Origin: Rhodospirillales bacterium
GTDB taxonomy: Bacteria > Pseudomonadota > Alphaproteobacteria > Micavibrionales > UBA1664
Assembly (NCBI GenBank): GCA_023898805.1
Contig: CP060260.1
Coordinates: forward strand, 434,001-498,000
DNA: 64,000 nucleotides
Direction: 5' to 3'
Under the pieces are notes generated by a model. It saw only the letters and a program-made list of their open reading frames with translations, searched no databases and was not told where the DNA came from. Each line of letters begins with the position of its first letter. The stretch's first letter is position 1. This document shows positions 60,281 through 64,000 of this stretch, one piece after another. A program made the translations under genes and the position numbers.

Positions 60281-60856
60281 TTACTGGATCAGGATCTCCT
60301 GAAACAGCACGTCGCGCACCTTGACCGGCTGTGCCGCCAGATTGACGCGGTAAAGCAGCTCCTGCCGCAAGCGATAAATGCCGGCCGACCCGCGCATGTC
60401 CTGCACCCGCATCTCACGCAGGAATGTCTGAAACTGGTCGACCACGCGCGGCGTCACGGCCTCCAGCTTGGCCAGATCGTCGGCGCTCGCGACTTCCAGT
60501 TTTATCTTGAGTTTTAAAAATCGTGCCGGACCGCCCGCAGTACTCAGATTGACCAAAAGATCAGGTAATTCAAGGAATTCAGGCCCCACAGGCTTGCCAT
60601 CCTCACCCACCGCAGGGGCATCCCCTTCGGCGCTTGCGGTCGCGGCATCTCCTTCGGCCGCCTTATGTGGCCCGATGACGCCGGTGAAATACAACGCCGC
60701 CGCAACGCCAAGAATCAGGATCGGGACAACGATCATAAGCAGCTTCTTGGCGCCGAACCCCTTGCCGCCTTCGTCGTCCAGCGGTTTGACATCCCCACCC
60801 TCGGCATCGGTGCCGACAGGTTTCGCTTCGTCTTCGTCTGCTTGGGCTTTGGCCAT
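60281..60856 (-). CDS. fliL: Flagellar basal-body-associated protein FliL
   Basis: 191 residues. Acidic N-terminus, one membrane helix KKLLMIVVPILILGVAAALYF (about residues 34-54), then the periplasmic FliL domain: FLELPDLLVNLSTAGG, RFLKLKIKLEVAS, VVDQFQTFLREMRVQDMRGS and LRQELLYRVN. Associates with the stator. Heads fliL-fliM on the minus strand; a linker of about 30 residues rich in Ala/Asp/Glu is lineage-typical. Confidence 0.95.
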   Translation of the reverse strand: MAKAQADEDEAKPVGTDAEGGDVKPLDDEGGKGFGAKKLLMIVVPILILGVAAALYFTGVIGPHKAAEGDAATASAEGDAPAVGEDGKPVGPEFLELPDLLVNLSTAGGPARFLKLKIKLEVASADDLAKLEAVTPRVVDQFQTFLREMRVQDMRGSAGIYRLRQELLYRVNLAAQPVKVRDVLFQEILIQ

Positions 60857-61005
60857 GATCGTCGTCCTGCCTTCAAGGAAATGCGCAATACCGGGAAAAG
60901 GTTAACATACACCCCGCGCTTCCGCCACCCGTCGCAGCGTCACCTGCGCATGACGCGCTTATTTGTTGAAATTTCCACCCGCCTGCGGTTAAAAATTTTC
61001 ATATT

Positions 61006-63345
61006 ATGGACAGGCTGTACACCTACCCCGTTTCCACGCCGCCGCCGACATGGCCTCTCAACCGCGCCATGCTTCGGACGATGGACAACGCGCTCGCGCG
61101 ATGGAAGGCCGAAGGATATTCATGGCGCTTCGGACAGGAGATCGAGATTATTCCAAGATCCTTTTCCTATCTTCAGGAATCCTTGGAATATGTCCCGCTG
61201 GAGGAAATCCGGCTGCAAACGCCCGCGCTGTTCCCTTCTTACGAAACCTATGTCCGCGCCGTTGAATCCGGCGTGCAGCCCGACCCCGCCGCGCATATTG
61301 ACCGGCTGGTCGAGCGCCTGAAACACGAAAAATATGCTGCGTTAACGCAGCAATCAGGCTTTACCCGTAAAGCCATGATCGAACAATTGCACGAATTCAA
61401 GACAGCGCTTGCGGACAGCGACCCAAAAACATCCGATCAGGCGCGTTTCAACGCCTGGCTGGCCCATCTTACGCTTATGCCGTGGGCTTTGGGTGGCCTG
61501 CACGGCCTTGTGGAGCCAAAATTCGGCAGTTATATCGCAGGCACTGGCTGGTGGGATGCAAAAGGCGTCGCGGAATTTTCTACGCCCGTCCATGAAAACC
61601 CGCGCGACCTGATCCGCGCCACCCACCGCATTCTACAGCGCCTGTTGACCAGCAGCCCCGCATTTGGCGTCATGCCGACATTCATCAATTCCGGGGCCCA
61701 GCTTAATTTCAGCATCCACCGCGACGCCGATGCCCGCAACATGATGGTTCTGGACGACGAAGACAGCCTTGCTTTTGCACAAAAGGCGCTGACTGGCCTA
61801 TTCGGGCTGTTTCACGATGCCCCGCACCTGATTCAGGATCACGACCCTTTGAATTCCAACAACAACGTCGAAATCAGCGTCGGTGGCGACCGTGGCAACA
61901 CGATCCGCCAGAAACCGGAATGCTGGGAATTGCGACGCAATTATAACAGCGCCTTCGTCCATCAGGCGCGCGACATAGCCCTGATTGCTGCGGGCACCGC
62001 ACAAGGCGTTTTTGACACGCAAGACTTGAAAACGCGGCAAAAATCCATCGGGCTTGAATTGAAGCCCGGGATAATGCCGCATATCGAAGACATATATACC
62101 AAAGGCCGCTCCATTGTTTCCATCCCGCACATCGTGCTTGGAAAAGCGCGGCTGGTGGACGGGCATCTGGACGTTCCATTCCCTATCATAAACGACTACC
62201 TGCCCGATCTTATCGACACAACCGTCGGCCACAGGCATCTCGACCTTTATACCAGCGTGCCGAAATACCACCGCAAACCGAAAAATCTCGGCTATCCCGA
62301 AACCTGGCAGGCGCTTTTCCGCAGCATAAAGGTACGCGAGGACGGCACTTTTGATACCGCGCATCTCCACCCCGAATTGCAGCAAATATTCCTGCCCCTG
62401 CGTGTCGCGACCCGCCGGAAAGTGCTGGAAGGCACGGGCAAAAGCGCGCCATACGGACCGGCGCGCTTGATGCGGGCCTTGCCAAAACTTCACGACGCGA
62501 CAACCCTCAAATCCATTTTCGATGCCGCCGCGCAAAACCGGATCGCCGGATTTTACCTGCGCGAATTGCCTGCAATCACAAATCGCCGCGCTACGCGCGT
62601 CGTAAAGTACCAGACGGGACTTGCGCGCCTGTATTTTAAAAGAACAGAAGCAACGGACGCCGATCTTGCCCTGCTTAGAGACACGGATATGGCCTCCGAC
62701 CTGGTTGAAACGCAGATCGACGAACTTTTCGATTTCAGTATCACCCGCGACGATCCGGAATATCGTGCAGCACGCAATGTAAGCAAGGCCGAACTGGAGA
62801 CCCGATACACCACGTTCAAGGCCGTATTGCCGAAAGTTCGCCTTGCGCTTGAAGCCGAAATCGAAAGCGAGCGCGCAAAGCCCGCACCGGACAACATGAT
62901 GATTTCATACCTGCAGGCAAGGCTGGAGGCCGTGGGCGACGAAAAGATCTTTATGCTTAAATCCCATCTTTACGCCCCCGTCGACACGCTGGTTTGCCAT
63001 CTGACCAATAAAAGCCTGGGCGGCTATCGCGAGGCGCTTATCCGCCCTGCCCTGCGTCGTAGCATATACCAAAGACTTTATTTTTTCCTGTGGTCGGCGG
63101 CGACCGTACCGACCATCTCCCTCGACGATCTGGACCGCTCGGTTGCGGAAGCGCGCCCGGCGCTGGTCGAAGTCTTCGACGCGCTTGCCAAAAGAAAATT
63201 TGATGACAAAAACCTACAGCGTCACTGGAACCGCGTCGTACGCTGGGCCAGACCGGCGGGCGCACGCGCGCTGGATCTGGTGGACAAGGAATTGAAACGC
63301 CTGCGCCGGAACAGCGAAAAGGCGGGTCGCCCCGCCTTGCCGTAA
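61006..63345 (+). CDS. Large protein with possible amidoligase / glutamine-synthetase-like fold
   Basis: 779 residues, cytoplasmic. Landmarks suggest a carboxylate-amine ligase fold: GQEIEI (residues 43-48), GWWDAKGVAEFSTPVHENP with Glu190, and SGAQLNFSIH (residues 229-238), matching the E.E...E...G.H.H pattern of the glutamate-cysteine ligase/amidoligase superfamily. The second half (from about residue 430) is helical and unrecognised. Ligase activity is inferred only. A TTGAAA-N18-TAAAAA promoter ends ten bases before the ATG, with no ribosome site. It is divergent from fliL. Confidence 0.5.
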   Translation: MDRLYTYPVSTPPPTWPLNRAMLRTMDNALARWKAEGYSWRFGQEIEIIPRSFSYLQESLEYVPLEEIRLQTPALFPSYETYVRAVESGVQPDPAAHIDRLVERLKHEKYAALTQQSGFTRKAMIEQLHEFKTALADSDPKTSDQARFNAWLAHLTLMPWALGGLHGLVEPKFGSYIAGTGWWDAKGVAEFSTPVHENPRDLIRATHRILQRLLTSSPAFGVMPTFINSGAQLNFSIHRDADARNMMVLDDEDSLAFAQKALTGLFGLFHDAPHLIQDHDPLNSNNNVEISVGGDRGNTIRQKPECWELRRNYNSAFVHQARDIALIAAGTAQGVFDTQDLKTRQKSIGLELKPGIMPHIEDIYTKGRSIVSIPHIVLGKARLVDGHLDVPFPIINDYLPDLIDTTVGHRHLDLYTSVPKYHRKPKNLGYPETWQALFRSIKVREDGTFDTAHLHPELQQIFLPLRVATRRKVLEGTGKSAPYGPARLMRALPKLHDATTLKSIFDAAAQNRIAGFYLRELPAITNRRATRVVKYQTGLARLYFKRTEATDADLALLRDTDMASDLVETQIDELFDFSITRDDPEYRAARNVSKAELETRYTTFKAVLPKVRLALEAEIESERAKPAPDNMMISYLQARLEAVGDEKIFMLKSHLYAPVDTLVCHLTNKSLGGYREALIRPALRRSIYQRLYFFLWSAATVPTISLDDLDRSVAEARPALVEVFDALAKRKFDDKNLQRHWNRVVRWARPAGARALDLVDKELKRLRRNSEKAGRPALP
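63319..63338 (-). terminator. Hairpin terminator for the gene at 63368, within the converging gene
   Basis: AAGGCGGG (63319-63326), TCGC loop, CCCGCCTT (63331-63338); on the minus strand followed by TTTTC. The U-tract is short. Confidence 0.5.
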
Positions 63346-63367
63346 CACATAAGAAAAAACAGTCAAA

Positions 63368-63868
63368 TCAGCGCCTTTCTGGCTTCGGCTTATCGGCGGT
63401 TCTTTTGCTTGCAAGACCGGCCTGTTCCACCGCTTTCATCAGGGCAATGTCGTAAACGCGCTCGACGCCGCTCGCCCATTGATGGAACGCATTGTTCGCA
63501 CGCGCTGGCATCGCGGTGATCACGGAATCTGCTGCCGCCTGCCCTTCGCTGTCAAACCGGAATTCTTGATCGCCGTGCGCATTTTCGCGCAACGTCACCA
63601 CCATGATTTCTGGCGCGGTGGCTTCATCGCCGACAAACGCACAGTTGACGGATACTTTTTGGGTCAAAACCGGCCCGGATTGCGTCGGCGCGAACGTCAC
63701 GTCGGAAACCGCGACGTCGAAACGGTCGCCTTTCAATCCCTTCATTTTGTCGATCGTGCTGCTGAACGCCGTTGCTTTAAGTGCTTGGCCCAGACTTGCG
63801 CAGGCCTTGTCATAGGCGGTGTCAGATTTGGATCCGTCATTGAAATCGTCTTTTGGGGTATCGGTCAT
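63368..63868 (-). CDS. Hypothetical protein
   Basis: 166 residues, start supported by AAAGGAG eight bases upstream. Soluble, mixed alpha/beta: a beta-rich centre (RFDVAVSDVTFAP, LTQKVSVNCAFVGD, EIMVVTLREN) and a helical end. No family recognised. On the same strand the partial gene ending at 63905 lies 36 bases upstream, so they may share a transcript. Confidence 0.65.
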   Translation of the reverse strand: MTDTPKDDFNDGSKSDTAYDKACASLGQALKATAFSSTIDKMKGLKGDRFDVAVSDVTFAPTQSGPVLTQKVSVNCAFVGDEATAPEIMVVTLRENAHGDQEFRFDSEGQAAADSVITAMPARANNAFHQWASGVERVYDIALMKAVEQAGLASKRTADKPKPERR

Positions 63869-63904
63869 CTGCCGCTCCTTTTAGTGCAGGTTCAACCTTG
63901 ATTT

Positions 63905-64000
63905 CTAATTATTGAAAATCACGGCGTCAAGCTTTGGCAAAATTTTCCGTACTGCGGCCATCCCGGCACCCTCGGCCGCTTCGCCCGTCACGCGGGATCC
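63905..64000 (-). CDS. C-terminal end of an unidentified protein, cut by window edge
   Basis: 31 residues plus TAG stop are visible, ending ILPKLDAVIFNN. Too short to identify. The closeness to the gene at 63868 suggests one operon. Confidence 0.4.
   Translation of the reverse strand, partial: GSRVTGEAAEGAGMAAVRKILPKLDAVIFNN

Overview
The window looks like chromosomal DNA of a motile, aerobic alphaproteobacterium. Support comes from a complete cytochrome bc1 operon (petABC), a CckA-type hybrid kinase, the alphaproteobacterial flagellar genes motE and DUF6468, direct-repeat LexA boxes (GAAC-N7-GAAC) at recA, and high-GC coding DNA with large shadow ORFs. Genus cannot be fixed from sequence alone; a Rhodospirillales- or Micavibrio-like lineage is a guess. 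No tRNA, rRNA, CRISPR array, transposase or phage replication gene was seen.

Layout. 1-9.2 kb: partial SDR, a secreted protein, a RimK-like ATP-grasp ligase, a DUF924 protein, and an RND efflux adaptor/pump pair whose pump ends in a perfect 4 x 30-bp tandem repeat and overlaps a small DNA methylase gene. 9.2-19.7 kb: HExxxH protein, petABC, a HicA-like multi-module protein, trmL, a RAP-like protein, hemF and a CCA-adding enzyme. 19.8-34.3 kb: hybrid kinase plus LuxR-type regulator, lytic transglycosylase, smpB, an HD-domain protein, recA with two LexA boxes and a divergent small gene with a third, a papain-like candidate, a CheR-like methyltransferase, an ion permease with a CBS protein, and pdxS-phosphatase-pdxT. 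34.4-60.9 kb: motility region with cckA, flhB, fliR, fliQ, fliE, flgC, flgB, an FlhB C-terminal-domain paralogue, fliO, fliP, two MotB-like proteins, cheZ, cheY, a giant secreted tail-fibre-like protein with an S74 chaperone domain, motE, DUF6468, fliM and fliL. 61-64 kb: a 779-residue possible amidoligase-fold protein and two minor genes.

The most unusual region is 38-43.2 kb. The usual flgB-flgC-fliE-fliQ-fliR-flhB string is cut by three genes on the opposite strand, two of them clear tandem paralogues. Each has a promoter of the form TTGTTT-N17-(-10)-N6/7-ATG, which predicts leaderless mRNA. A strong terminator for flgBC-fliE lies inside the coding end of one of them. Just beyond, the flhB start is displaced by a 115-bp duplication/insertion with a hairpin. 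Similar no-leader promoters precede hemF and several other genes, so leaderless expression may be common in this genome.

Many starts were moved from the longest possible ORF to one with a ribosome-binding site or a no-leader promoter; the entries say where. Gene calls rest on motif recognition by eye, not on database searches.
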